In this document: piece by piece, positions 42,472 to 51,263 of the stretch
Numbering within the stretch: position 1 is the stretch's first letter
Layout of the letters: the number at the start of each line of letters is the position of its first letter
Source of the DNA: G958296245 sp963664035
GTDB lineage: Bacteria > Chloroflexota > Dehalococcoidia > Lucifugimonadales > G958296245
Assembly (NCBI GenBank): GCA_963664035.2
Contig: OY760867.2
Location: 2,232,001-2,296,000, forward strand
Direction of reading: 5' to 3'
DNA length: 64,000 nt
Program-made: the position numbers and the translations under genes
Notes under the pieces: generated by a model
What the model was told of the DNA's origin: nothing
Database searches by the model: none
What the model saw: only the letters and a program-made list of their open reading frames with translations

Positions 42472-43536
42472 TTAGTCCTCTTCGACGTAGTAGACGCCCT
42501 CGATGTCCATGGTGGTGGGGCCGCCTCCGCCGACGGGGGACATGAAGTAGGCGCAGAGGATGCGCTCGTCGTCGGCGTAGGTGAAGGCGGGGTAGCCGGC
42601 GAAGGAGCGGCCGGGGTAGGTGGGACGTACGCCCCGCCCGAGCCAGACCATGATGGGGCTCGAGTTCCAGGAGCCGGCGCCCGCTCCGTCGTCCGTGAAG
42701 ATGCTGATGCCTACGCCGACGTATCCCTGGTCGACGTCGCCGGTCCAGCGGTAGCCGCACAGGAGGGTCCCTTTCTTGGTCAGGAAGAGGGAGGGCGAAT
42801 TGCCGTAGATCGCGCCCGTGGTGAAGTCGGGCTCGCTCCAGGTGCGGCCCAGGTCGTGGGACTCGGTCCAGTAGAAGGGCGCCATGCCGTGGCCGGTGGG
42901 GGAGAGCTCGTTGACGACGATGGCTATCATCCTGCCGTCGGGCAGCTCTATGGCGTCGTTGTAGAAGACGTGGCCGCTGGCGACGACGGCGAACTCGGTC
43001 CACGTCCTGCCGCCGTCGTAGGAGCGCAGGTGGCCCGAGACGTGGTTGTTGTGGCCCCTGAAGCGGCCGCAGACGGGGAAGATCACGACGCCGTCCGAGA
43101 GGGCGCGTATCTTGCCGTAGGGCGCGAGGGCGGCCCAGTCGACGCCGTCGATGTCCTGGCCGGCGGGCTCGGGATCGGTCCACGTCGCGCCGTCGTCGGT
43201 CGAGCGCATCATGTAGACGCCGCGGGTGGGGCCCATGGAGGGCAGTAGGATGTCGCCGTCGGGAAGCTGGGCCATGCCGTAGTAGGGGACTAGGGTCTCG
43301 GGGATGCCGGGGCGCCTGCCGCGCACTTCGACTATGGGGTCGCTCCAGGTGCGGCCTCCGTCGGTGGACCTGAGGACCTCGCCGGCCCAGCTCGAGAAGC
43401 CGCCGCCGTTCCCCAAGTCGGGCCTGAACCGCCTGTAGGAGGCGAGGATGTCGCCGTTCCGGAGGCGCTCGAGGCCTGGGGTGGATACGCCTCCGGTGGC
43501 GATGATCGTGCGGCCGGTTCGTCTCAGAGTTGGCAC
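42472..43536 (-). CDS. sialidase-superfamily (BNR/Asp-box) protein
   Basis: 354 residues. Asp boxes: STDGGRTWSDP, STDDGATWTDP, SYDGGRTWTEF, SHDLGRTWSEP, marking a six-bladed propeller. The RIP motif with the arginine triad of true sialidases is not seen, so the glycan target is open. GTG 43536 follows AGGAGGAG. No signal peptide. Confidence 0.85.
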   Translation of the reverse strand: MPTLRRTGRTIIATGGVSTPGLERLRNGDILASYRRFRPDLGNGGGFSSWAGEVLRSTDGGRTWSDPIVEVRGRRPGIPETLVPYYGMAQLPDGDILLPSMGPTRGVYMMRSTDDGATWTDPEPAGQDIDGVDWAALAPYGKIRALSDGVVIFPVCGRFRGHNNHVSGHLRSYDGGRTWTEFAVVASGHVFYNDAIELPDGRMIAIVVNELSPTGHGMAPFYWTESHDLGRTWSEPDFTTGAIYGNSPSLFLTKKGTLLCGYRWTGDVDQGYVGVGISIFTDDGAGAGSWNSSPIMVWLGRGVRPTYPGRSFAGYPAFTYADDERILCAYFMSPVGGGGPTTMDIEGVYYVEED

Positions 43537-43639
43537 GTGGGGCTCCTCCTTAGGGTTGGTGAGAGGGACGCATTATACACACGGTTCCATTGGGGGAGTG
43601 AGTTGTTCTCACCTGCCTGTATGCAGTTACGGCAAGGCG

Positions 43640-43759
43640 CCAAAATCCCCCACCTAATAGCGGTGGCGCTCCAGGGCAAGGGGAGGGCTGGTTTGAAACC
43701 AGCCCCTACGGGGTGATGGCCGATAGATATGGCGCTGAACGTGGAGGTGGAGGATTTGG
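43640..43759. mobile_element. MITE, CCAAAATCCCCCACCT family, copy 2
   Basis: 120 bp. Left end CCAAAATCCCCCACCT (43640-43655), right end AGGTGGAGGATTTGG (43745-43759), with a diverged internal palindrome. No clear target duplication here. The element at 43767 begins 7 bp later. Confidence 0.75.
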
Positions 43760-43766
43760 GTGGCGT

Positions 43767-43889
43767 CAGGGCCTTTTCAAAGTCGGGGTTATCACTACTT
43801 CGCTCGCATCGTCGTTCTGGATTCCCGCTTTCGCGGGAACGACGGATTGGGGGCCAGAAGCCGGAAGCCATAACTTTGAAAAGGCCCTA
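43767..43889. mobile_element. MITE, AGGGCCTTTTCAAAG family
   Basis: 123 bp with perfect 15-bp inverted repeats (43768-43782 AGGGCCTTTTCAAAG; 43874-43888 its complement). The 9-bp sequence GGGTGGCGT flanks both sides (43758-43766 and 43890-43898). No coding capacity. The transposase family is unknown; 9-bp duplications occur in IS4- and IS1-like groups. Confidence 0.85.
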
Positions 43890-43907
43890 GGGTGGCGTGG
43901 GTGGCGC

Positions 43908-43938
43908 TTGACACCGGACTAGCTACCCGTGGTAGACT
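43908..43938 (+). promoter_or_regulatory. promoter of the coiled-coil gene
   Basis: TTGACA (43908-43913), 19-bp spacer, TAGACT (43933-43938); about 31 nt to the start codon. Confidence 0.5.
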
Positions 43939-43969
43939 GCAAGAACAAAACCCCTAGGGAAGTGCGAGC

Positions 43970-44299
43970 TTGGTAGCTACGAAGTCAGACGTCCAGCAAC
44001 TACAGCAGATTCAGGAAGACCTCACCGAGGTCAAAGACAATCTCGAATGGCAAAGCCGTATCATACGGAACCTGAGTGAGTCTGTAGACAAGCGGTTTGG
44101 CGCTGTTGACTCTCGCTTCGACGCTGTTGACTCTCGCTTCGACGCTGTTGACTCTCGCTTCGACGCTGTTGACTCTCGCTTCGACCGGCTAGAGGCCCGC
44201 ATGGACCGGCTAGAGGCCCGCATGGAGCGTATTGAGCAAAATATAGAAGCAGTGGCTACAGCGGTAGTCCGCATCTCGAGACATCTTGAGATAATATGA
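43970..44299 (+). CDS. small coiled-coil protein with heptad repeats
   Basis: 109 residues. Starts at TTG 43970 (GGAAG upstream). Four exact AVDSRFD heptads come from 21-bp DNA repeats (44103-44186), then two RLEARMD/E heptads (44188-44229). Predicted trimeric or dimeric coiled coil; no membrane segment. Similar heptad proteins are common and mostly of unknown role. Confidence 0.75.
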   Translation: MVATKSDVQQLQQIQEDLTEVKDNLEWQSRIIRNLSESVDKRFGAVDSRFDAVDSRFDAVDSRFDAVDSRFDRLEARMDRLEARMERIEQNIEAVATAVVRISRHLEII

Positions 44300-44343
44300 C
44301 CACCAAGCCCAAGGCTAATTGCGTCTCTGACTCGGCTGGGCTC

Positions 44344-45246
44344 CTACCGTTCCTCGTAGTCTGACAGGAACGCCGCCAGCTCGGCGACGAACTCCTCCGG
44401 GCGCTCCTCCGGGATGAAGTGGCCGCAGTCGAGCGGCTTGCCGCGCACGTCGTGGGCGCGTTCGCGCCAGACGGAGAGCATGTCGAGGCTCTTGCCGGTC
44501 TGCCAGCCGGGACGTTTTTTCATGTCCGCGCCCCAGAGTAGGAGGACGGGACACTCCATCTTGCGGCCGCGGTCTACCTCGTCGTGCCGGAGGTCGAGGG
44601 CGATGCCGCGGTAGTCTAGGCAGGTGGCCCGAACGGCGTCGGGGTTGTCGAAGCAGCGCAGGTACTCGGCGTACGCTTCACCGGTGATCGAGCCTTCCAC
44701 TGCCGTCCATCGTTCAATGAGGAAGTCGAGGTAGAACTTCGCGTTGCCGCCGATGAGCGTCTCCGGCAGGGGTGAGGGCTGGCGCATCAGGTGCCAGTGG
44801 AACCAGGCGAAGGCCAGGTCGGCGTCCATGTTCTCGAACGCCGCCTGCGACGGCACGACGTCGAGCGACGTGAAGCTCTTCACCCTCGCGGGATGGTCGA
44901 GCGCCATCCGATGGCCGACGCGCGCGCCCCGGTCGTGCCCCACCACGTGGAACGACTCGAAACCGAGCTGCCGCATGACCTCGACCTGGTCATTGGCGGT
45001 CGTTCGCTTGCAGTACACGCTCAGGTCGCCCTCCGGGGCAGGCGGCTTATCGCTGTCCCCGTACCCGCGCAGGTCGGGCACTACGACGGTGTAACGTTCG
45101 GCAAGCGGCGGGGCAACCTTGTGCCACATCACATGCGTCTGCGGGTAGCCGTGCAGGAGCAGCAGCGGAGGACCGCTGCCCCCGTACCGCAGGTTGATGC
45201 GGACGCCGTTGGCGACGATTCTAGCGTGCGTGAAGCCTTCGAACAT
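44344..45246 (-). CDS. alpha/beta hydrolase, haloacetate (fluoroacetate) dehalogenase-like
   Basis: 300 residues. LLLLHGYPQTHVMWH oxyanion loop, DLRGYGDSDKP, nucleophile D105 in VVGHDRGARVGHRMALDHP, and a catalytic His in DCGHFIPEERPEEF. FHWHLMRQPSPLPETLIG matches the halide-site region of fluoroacetate dehalogenase homologues. The Asp nucleophile favours dehalogenase or epoxide hydrolase chemistry. ATG 45246 is the natural start; upstream codons belong to repeats. Confidence 0.85.
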   Translation of the reverse strand: MFEGFTHARIVANGVRINLRYGGSGPPLLLLHGYPQTHVMWHKVAPPLAERYTVVVPDLRGYGDSDKPPAPEGDLSVYCKRTTANDQVEVMRQLGFESFHVVGHDRGARVGHRMALDHPARVKSFTSLDVVPSQAAFENMDADLAFAWFHWHLMRQPSPLPETLIGGNAKFYLDFLIERWTAVEGSITGEAYAEYLRCFDNPDAVRATCLDYRGIALDLRHDEVDRGRKMECPVLLLWGADMKKRPGWQTGKSLDMLSVWRERAHDVRGKPLDCGHFIPEERPEEFVAELAAFLSDYEER

Positions 45247-45375
45247 GATTCGCTGGGGACGTGCCGGTAATGCTGTGCGTCGAAAGGATATCACGATGCC
45301 CCCCGTATCGGGGTACGGGGCAGGCTTCGCGGGAACGACGGGGGTGGCGACGGAGGTGGGGGATTTTGGCTTCGT

Positions 45376-45838
45376 GCAACTGTTCAGAGTTGGTGCGCTC
45401 CTCGTCCAGGGCGCCCACAAGGGACGCCCCTACGATACAGCTTTCATCCCGTAGGGTGCAGTCCAGGGCGCCCACAAGGGACGCCCCTACGATACAGCTT
45501 TCATCCCGTAGGGTGCAGTCCAGGGCGCCCACAAGGGACGCCCCTACGATACAGCTTTCATCCCGTAGGGTGCAGTCCAGGGCGCCCACAAGGGACGCCC
45601 CTACGATACAGCTTTCATCCCGTAGGGTGCAGTCCAGGGCGCCCACAAGGGACGCCCCTACGATACAGCTTCATCCCGTAGGGTGCAGTCCAGGGCGCCC
45701 ACAAGGGACGCCCCTACGATACAGCTTTCATCCCGTAGGGTGCAGTCCAGGGCGCCCACAAGGGACGCCCCTACGACTACGGCTTCCATCCCGTAGGGTG
45801 CAGCCCTTGTGGCTGCCCTCCCTACTCTGAACAGTTAC
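45376..45838. mobile_element. IS66-related MITE with internal tandem amplification
   Basis: Ends GCAACTGTTCAGAGTT and CTCTGAACAGTTAC match the IS66 ends (one mismatch). GGCTTCGT is duplicated at 45368-45375 and 45839-45846. Inside, a 57-bp unit containing CCCACAAGGGACGCCCCTAC is repeated about seven times, giving 463 bp instead of 123. Confidence 0.88.
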
Positions 45839-45854
45839 GGCTTCGTGGTCTCGT

Positions 45855-45884
45855 TTGACGGGGAGGGTGGGTTGTGGCTACAAT
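45855..45884 (+). promoter_or_regulatory. promoter of the suf cluster
   Basis: TTGACG (45855-45860), 18-bp spacer, TACAAT (45879-45884), about 38 nt before sufB. It lies 9 bp from the MITE's target duplication. Confidence 0.7.
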
Positions 45885-45922
45885 GGATTGTTGAGCATTA
45901 TGGTCAAGAAAAGGGGGCGTCG

Positions 45923-47380
45923 TTGGTAGCGCCGAACGTGATATCGAGGACATCGGAGATCGAGACCGACTACCGGTACGGCTTCGTGACGGAGATCGAG
46001 TCCGAGGTCGCCCCGAAGGGGTTGGACGAGCAGGTGGTCCGCATGATCTCGGCGAAGAAGGAGGAGCCGGGGTTCCTGCTGGACTTCAGGCTCAAGGCGT
46101 ACGAGCGGTGGCTCAAGATGGGCGACAGGGAGCCGCGCTGGGCGAAGGTTGAGTTTCCTCCCATCGACTTCCAGGACATACACTACTACGCCGCGCCGGT
46201 GCAGAAGGGCGACTCGCCGGAGAGCCTGGACGACGTGGACCCGGAGCTGATCGAGGCGTTCGACAAGCTGGGCATCCCGATAGAGGAGCAGAAGAGGATG
46301 ACGGGCGTGGCGGTGGACGCGATCTTCGACAGCGTGTCGGTCGCCACGACGTACCAGAAGATGCTGGAGGACTCCGGGGTGATCTTCTGCTCGGTGAGCG
46401 AGGCGGTGCAGCAGCACCCGGAGTTGGTGGAGAAGTACCTGGGCTCGGTGGTGCCGGCCACGGACAACTTCTACGCGGCGCTGAACTCGGCGGTATTCAG
46501 CGACGGCTCGTTCGTGTACGTGCCGCCGGGCGTTCGGTGTCCGATCGAGCTGATGACGTACTTCCGCATCAACGCGGAGGAGACGGGGCAGTTCGAGCGG
46601 ACGCTGATAGTGGCGGACGAGGGGTCGTACGTGAGCTACCTGGAGGGGTGCACGGCGCCTATGCGCAAGTCGCACCAGCTTCACGCGGCGGTGGTCGAGC
46701 TGGTGGCCTTGGAGGACGCGGAGATCAAGTACTCGACGCTCCAGAACTGGTACCCGGGCGACAAGGAGGGCCAGGGGGGCGTGTACAACTTCGTGACGAA
46801 GCGGGGCAAGGCGGCGGGCAGGCGGTCGAAGATCTCGTGGACGCAGGTGGAGACCGGATCGGCGATCACGTGGAAGTACCCGAGCGTGATCCTCCAAGGG
46901 GACGACTCGACGGGCGAGTTCTACTCGGTGGCGCTCGTGAACAACCGCCAGCAGGCGGACACGGGCACGAAGATGATCCACGTAGGGAAGAACACGAAGA
47001 GCACGATCGTCGCCAAGGGCATCTCGGCGGGGAAGGGGAACAACACCTACCGCGGGCTGGTGCAGATCATGCCGTCGGCGGACAACGCGACGAACTTCAC
47101 GCAGTGCGACTCGCTGCTGGTGGGCGACGAGTGCGGCGCGCACACGGTGCCGTACATCGAGGTGCGGAACTCGACGGCGCGGATGGAGCACGAGGCATCG
47201 ACGTCGAGGGTGAGCGACGACAAGCTGTTCTACTGCATGCAGCGGGGCATATCGGAGGAGGAGGCGCACTACATGATCATCAACGGCTTCTGCCGGGACA
47301 TATTCCAGGAGTTGCCGTTCGAGTTCGCGATGGAGGCGCAGCAGCTCTTGCGGGTGAGCCTGGAAGGGGCGGTGGGGTAG
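45923..47380 (+). CDS. sufB: Fe-S cluster assembly scaffold SufB
   Basis: 485 residues. ISRTSEIETDYRYGFVTEIESE start, VPPGVRCPIELMTYFRINAEETGQFERTLIVADEGS core, the conserved cysteine in FYCMQRGISEEEA, and FAMEAQQLLRVSLEGAVG at the end. With SufC and SufD it forms the SufBC2D scaffold. TTG 45923 is preferred: it is just before the conserved region, after GGGGGC. First gene of the cluster. Confidence 0.95.
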   Translation: MVAPNVISRTSEIETDYRYGFVTEIESEVAPKGLDEQVVRMISAKKEEPGFLLDFRLKAYERWLKMGDREPRWAKVEFPPIDFQDIHYYAAPVQKGDSPESLDDVDPELIEAFDKLGIPIEEQKRMTGVAVDAIFDSVSVATTYQKMLEDSGVIFCSVSEAVQQHPELVEKYLGSVVPATDNFYAALNSAVFSDGSFVYVPPGVRCPIELMTYFRINAEETGQFERTLIVADEGSYVSYLEGCTAPMRKSHQLHAAVVELVALEDAEIKYSTLQNWYPGDKEGQGGVYNFVTKRGKAAGRRSKISWTQVETGSAITWKYPSVILQGDDSTGEFYSVALVNNRQQADTGTKMIHVGKNTKSTIVAKGISAGKGNNTYRGLVQIMPSADNATNFTQCDSLLVGDECGAHTVPYIEVRNSTARMEHEASTSRVSDDKLFYCMQRGISEEEAHYMIINGFCRDIFQELPFEFAMEAQQLLRVSLEGAVG

Positions 47381-47394
47381 AGAGGAGCGACGGA

Positions 47395-47775
47395 TTGACC
47401 ACCACGGCGCGACATGAGGAGATTAGTAGCCGCTTCCTCGACCACGCGGAGGAGGAGTTCGAGAAGGGCGACATGCTCCAGGCTTCGGAGAAGGCGTGGG
47501 GGGCGGTTGCGCACTACGTGAAGTCCGCCGCCAAGGCCAGGGGTTGGCCGGACGGGTCGCACAGGGACATCGCGGTCAATGCCAGGGAGTTGATCGACCT
47601 CACGCCGGACCCGGGCGGCAACAGGGACAGGTTCGGCCTCATCAACCTGCTTCACGTCAACTTCTACGAGGAGGCCCTTGACCCGGAGGACGTGAAGCGC
47701 GGCATCGGCCACGCCCGGGCGCTGATAGACGCCATGCGCGAGGCGGAGTCGAGGTTGGACCGTGTTGGGGAATGA
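47395..47775 (+). CDS. PaREP1-like small helical protein (paralog 2)
   Basis: 126 residues from TTG 47395 (AGGAG upstream), 14 bp after sufB. GDMLQASEKAWGAVAHYV and LINLLHVNFYEEALDPEDV are the family blocks. Closest in window to the one at 60318. No catalytic motif identified. Confidence 0.75.
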   Translation: MTTTARHEEISSRFLDHAEEEFEKGDMLQASEKAWGAVAHYVKSAAKARGWPDGSHRDIAVNARELIDLTPDPGGNRDRFGLINLLHVNFYEEALDPEDVKRGIGHARALIDAMREAESRLDRVGE

Positions 47776-47782
47776 TGTGTAA

Positions 47783-48139
47783 GTGATGCAGACGACGGAG
47801 CATACGCAGACGGCCCAGGACTTCCTGGAAGCGGCGGACCGCGAGTTCGAGGCTGGGGACGATCTGCAGGGCTCGGAGAAGATGTGGGGCGCGGCTGCCC
47901 ACGCCGTGATGATGCTGGCCCAAGAACGGGGTTGGCCCTACGGCAGTCATCGCCAATTGGGTGATGCGGCTGACAGGGTAGCCAGAGAGACCGGGGACGA
48001 TACGCTAAGCAGCGGGTTCTTGGCTGCGCGAGGGTTTCGCGCCAACTCCAGCATCGGATTCATGGAGGACGACGACATATCGAGAGGGCGGCGCGTGGCG
48101 CGGCGATTCGTGGAGCAGGTGCTGGGGTACGCCGGTTAG
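47783..48139 (+). CDS. PaREP1-like small helical protein (paralog 3)
   Basis: 118 residues; GTG 47783 or ATG 47786. GDDLQGSEKMWGAAAHAVMMLAQERGW closely matches the protein at 10187 (GDVLQGSEKLWGAASHAV). The LHxNFY block has become FRANSSIGFMED. Follows paralog 2 by 7 bp. Confidence 0.72.
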   Translation: MMQTTEHTQTAQDFLEAADREFEAGDDLQGSEKMWGAAAHAVMMLAQERGWPYGSHRQLGDAADRVARETGDDTLSSGFLAARGFRANSSIGFMEDDDISRGRRVARRFVEQVLGYAG

Positions 48140-48153
48140 AGCTTGGCGGGGAT

Positions 48154-48576
48154 ATGGATAGGGAGTCTATCTGGAGTGTCGCGTGGAGGGCAAGGAACCT
48201 ATACTTCGTCCTGTTCATCGTTCAATTCACGGTCGGAGTTGCGCTGATAGCCTACTGGGAGGTGTTTCACAACCTCTCCGATGGCTCCATAGAGACGGCG
48301 ATAGCGATCTGGAAAGGGGCGGGTCCGATTGCTATCGCGTCGGCCTCGGGCGCAATGGTGGTATTGGAATCAGGGAGGTTATTGATGGTTCTCGCACATA
48401 GTCTCGAGGAGTATCTCGCTAAGAGGAAGGCGAGGCAGATCGACGAGGCCCGCGCCGCGGCCCGGGCCGAGGACTATCGGAGGTGGGAGGAGTGGAACGA
48501 GCAGCGCATGGCCGCGGAGGCCGAGGGGCGCGAGCCGCCGCCTCCGCCATCGCTGGACGACTTGGACGCGTCCTGA
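48154..48576 (+). CDS. small two-helix membrane protein
   Basis: 140 residues. Two hydrophobic segments (LYFVLFIVQFTVGVALIAYW and GPIAIASASGAMVVLESGRLL), then a charged helical tail ending in PPPPPSLDDLDAS. No family recognised. Sits in the sufB-sufC gap, 14 bp after paralog 3. Confidence 0.7.
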   Translation: MDRESIWSVAWRARNLYFVLFIVQFTVGVALIAYWEVFHNLSDGSIETAIAIWKGAGPIAIASASGAMVVLESGRLLMVLAHSLEEYLAKRKARQIDEARAAARAEDYRRWEEWNEQRMAAEAEGREPPPPPSLDDLDAS

Positions 48577-48577
48577 C

Positions 48578-49066
48578 ATGCACGACGCGCGTTTCTCGCC
48601 TGACCGCCGGTACCGGTACTGGCTCGAAGCGAAGATGTCCGACAGGGATGGCGTTTGCCTGTTCCTGATGCTGAACCCCAGCAGGGCGGACGAGTCGAGG
48701 TCGGACCCGACGGTCACGAGGTGCAAGGGCTTCGCCAACGAGTGGGGATACGGGGTGCTGTGGGTTTGCAACCTGTTCGCCATGCGGTCGCCGCGCTTCG
48801 AGGCGCTGAAGCGGTCGGCGGACCCGGTGGGGCCGATGAATGACGGGCACATAGCGGAGTATGCGCGGGAGGCGGACAGGGTGGTGTGCGCGTGGGGGAA
48901 CCACGGGCTGCACATGGGCAGGGGGGATAGCGTGCTGCGGATGCTGGAGGAGGACGGAGCGTCGGGGAAGATGTACCACCTTGGGTTGACCATGAAGGGG
49001 CAGCCGAGGCACCCGCTGTACTTGAGGGCGGCCACGGCGCCGGTGCGGTTTCAAAGCGAAAACTGA
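48578..49066 (+). CDS. DUF1643 family protein
   Basis: 162 residues. Family pattern: RYRYWLEAKMSD, LFLMLNPSRADESRSDPTV, VCNLFAMRSPRFEALK, VVCAWGNHG. Function unknown. One base separates it from the previous gene, so it is probably in the same transcript. Confidence 0.9.
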   Translation: MHDARFSPDRRYRYWLEAKMSDRDGVCLFLMLNPSRADESRSDPTVTRCKGFANEWGYGVLWVCNLFAMRSPRFEALKRSADPVGPMNDGHIAEYAREADRVVCAWGNHGLHMGRGDSVLRMLEEDGASGKMYHLGLTMKGQPRHPLYLRAATAPVRFQSEN

Positions 49067-49079
49067 AACGGGAAGGGAT

Positions 49080-49835
49080 ATGCTCGAAATCAACGATCTG
49101 AGGGTATCGATCGACGATACCGACATACTGAAGGGGGTCAGCCTGAGCGTCGGCGAGGGCGAGGTCCACGCGATCATGGGGCCGAACGGCAGCGGGAAGA
49201 GCACGCTTACGAACGTCATAGCCGGGAGGCCGGGATACGACGTGACGGGCGGCGACATCCTGTACGACGGCGAGAGCATCCTGGAGATGACGCCGGACGA
49301 GCGGGCGCGCAGGGGGGTGTTCCTCGCCTTCCAGTATCCGGTGGAGCTTCCTGGGGTGCGGAACCGGCAGTTCCTCAAGTCCGCATTGGACGCGGCGCGC
49401 GTGTACCGGGGGGAGGAGGAGCTTTCGGCGCGCGAGTTCGACAGGACGTACCGAGCGGCGGTCAAGGCCGTGGACATCGGCGCGGAGCTGATGAAGCGCG
49501 GCGTGAACGAGGGGTTCTCGGGGGGCGAGAAGAAGCGCAGCGAGATGCTCCAGATGGCGGTGCTGGACCCGAGGCTGGCGCTGCTGGACGAGACGGACTC
49601 CGGGCTGGACATAGACGCGCTGAGGCTGGTGGCGGGCATCGTAGGCCAGCGGCGGCGGCCCGACAACGCGACCGTGCTGGTGACGCACTACCAGCGCATC
49701 CTGGGCCACATCACGCCGGACTACGTTCACGTGCTGCTGGACGGCAGGATCGCGCAGTCCGGGGGGCGCGAGCTTGCGCTGGAGCTGGAGGAGAAGGGCT
49801 ACGAGTGGCTGCGGGACGGGAGTTCAAGTGGCTAG
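49080..49835 (+). CDS. sufC: SUF system ATPase SufC
   Basis: 251 residues. Walker A GPNGSGKST, FLAFQYPVELPGV Q-loop, signature FSGGEKKRSEMLQMA, Walker B LALLDETDSGLDID. Energises the SufBCD scaffold. Separated from sufB by four accessory genes. Confidence 0.96.
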   Translation: MLEINDLRVSIDDTDILKGVSLSVGEGEVHAIMGPNGSGKSTLTNVIAGRPGYDVTGGDILYDGESILEMTPDERARRGVFLAFQYPVELPGVRNRQFLKSALDAARVYRGEEELSAREFDRTYRAAVKAVDIGAELMKRGVNEGFSGGEKKRSEMLQMAVLDPRLALLDETDSGLDIDALRLVAGIVGQRRRPDNATVLVTHYQRILGHITPDYVHVLLDGRIAQSGGRELALELEEKGYEWLRDGSSSG

Positions 49836-49941
49836 GGCAGACCTACGGCAGTGACCGGGGAAGGCGGGTTTGAAACCCGCCCCTACGGACTGAATAGTCA
49901 AAGCGAATTGGTATGAGAGGCAGGAAGATTTCGGTAAGCTG
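49836..49941. repeat. palindrome between sufC and sufD
   Basis: GGCGGGTTTGAAACCCGCC at 49863-49881 in the 106-bp gap. Confidence 0.8.
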
Positions 49942-51261
49942 ATGACGCAAGCGCTGACGGGATACGACAGTTACAGGGCGGACTTCGAGGCCCTGGGCGG
50001 CCGGGACGGAGCGCCCGGGTGGCTCGCGGAGCTGCGCGGGCGGGGGATGGAGAGCTTCGCGGAGGCGGGCTTCCCGACCGCCAGCCGGGGCAACGAGAAG
50101 TGGAAGTACACGAGCGTCGTTCCGATCAGCCGGGCGGCGCTGAGGTACGCGTTCGAGCCGGGGCTGGCCGGCGCGGGCGAGATACGCGCGGCGGCTCCGT
50201 GGGACGACGGCGAGGCGCGGCTGGTCTTCGTGGACGGCCACTACTCGGAGGAGCTTTCCAATCCAGGGAATGGCGCCGGGTTGCGGGTGGACAGGATATC
50301 CGGGGCGTCTTCCAACGGCTCGGGCGCGCCTCGGGGCCTGGGCAGCCTGGCCAGCCCGGAGGGCGACGCTTTCGCGGCGCTGAACACGGCCTTCCTGCGG
50401 GACGGGGCCGTGGTGGAGACGCGGGCCGACGCCGAGGCGGCGCAGGCCGTACACGTGGTGTACGTGTCCACGGAGCGGGAGACGGCGCATGCCAGCCATC
50501 CCAGGACGCTGGTCGCGGCGGGGCGGAACAGCAGGGTGACGGTGCTGGAGAGCTACGTCGGCACTGGTAGCGGCCCCTATTTCACGAACGCCGTGACGGA
50601 GATCGTCGCGGAGGAGGGTGCCAGCGTCGAGCACTACCGTTACACGGCGGAGAGCGCCGGCGCGTTCCACGTGGGGAGCTCCTACGCGCGGCTGGAGCGC
50701 GACAGCTCTTTCCGGTCGACGTCGTTCGCGCGCGGGGCTCGGATAGCGAGGAACGGGCTGAACGTGGTACTCGAAGCCCCGGGGGCTTCTTGCGTGTTGA
50801 AGGGGCTGTACTACACGACGGGGTCGGAGCATATCGACAACCACATAGACGTTGACCACGCGGGGCCTGGGGCGTCGAGCGACCAGTACTTCAAGGGCAT
50901 CCTGGACGATAGCTCGAAGGCTGTGTTCAGCGGGCGGGTGCTGGTCAGGCCGGACGCGCAGAAGACGTACGCCCGGCAGGCGGACAAGAACGTGGTGCTT
51001 TCGGACCGGGCGAGGATCAACACGAAGCCGAGCCTGGAGATATACGCGGACGACGTGCAATGCTTCCACGGGGCCACGGCGGGGGCGGTGGCCGACGAGG
51101 CGATCTTCTACATGAGGAGCAGGGGCGTGGACGAGGATACGGCGCGTTCGCTGTACGTACACGGCTTCGCGAGGGAGATAATCGACGCGATAGGGTTGCC
51201 CTCCCTGCGCTCCCACCTGGACGGGATGTTCAGCGGCGGGTTTGCGGTGGGCGGGCGGTGA
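49942..51261 (+). CDS. sufD: Fe-S cluster assembly protein SufD
   Basis: 439 residues. SRGNEKWKYTSVVPIS near residue 50, then the SufBD beta-helix and the C-terminal block (HIDNHIDVDHAGPGASSDQYFKGI; CFHGATAGAVADEAIFYMRSRG). Partner of SufB. sufU follows with a 2-bp gap. Confidence 0.95.
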   Translation: MTQALTGYDSYRADFEALGGRDGAPGWLAELRGRGMESFAEAGFPTASRGNEKWKYTSVVPISRAALRYAFEPGLAGAGEIRAAAPWDDGEARLVFVDGHYSEELSNPGNGAGLRVDRISGASSNGSGAPRGLGSLASPEGDAFAALNTAFLRDGAVVETRADAEAAQAVHVVYVSTERETAHASHPRTLVAAGRNSRVTVLESYVGTGSGPYFTNAVTEIVAEEGASVEHYRYTAESAGAFHVGSSYARLERDSSFRSTSFARGARIARNGLNVVLEAPGASCVLKGLYYTTGSEHIDNHIDVDHAGPGASSDQYFKGILDDSSKAVFSGRVLVRPDAQKTYARQADKNVVLSDRARINTKPSLEIYADDVQCFHGATAGAVADEAIFYMRSRGVDEDTARSLYVHGFAREIIDAIGLPSLRSHLDGMFSGGFAVGGR

Positions 51262-51263
51262 CC

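Noticed and set aside
45376..45838. Possible CRISPR array or small repeat protein
   Set aside because: The 57-bp units have no spacers and lie inside an element with inverted repeats and target duplications.
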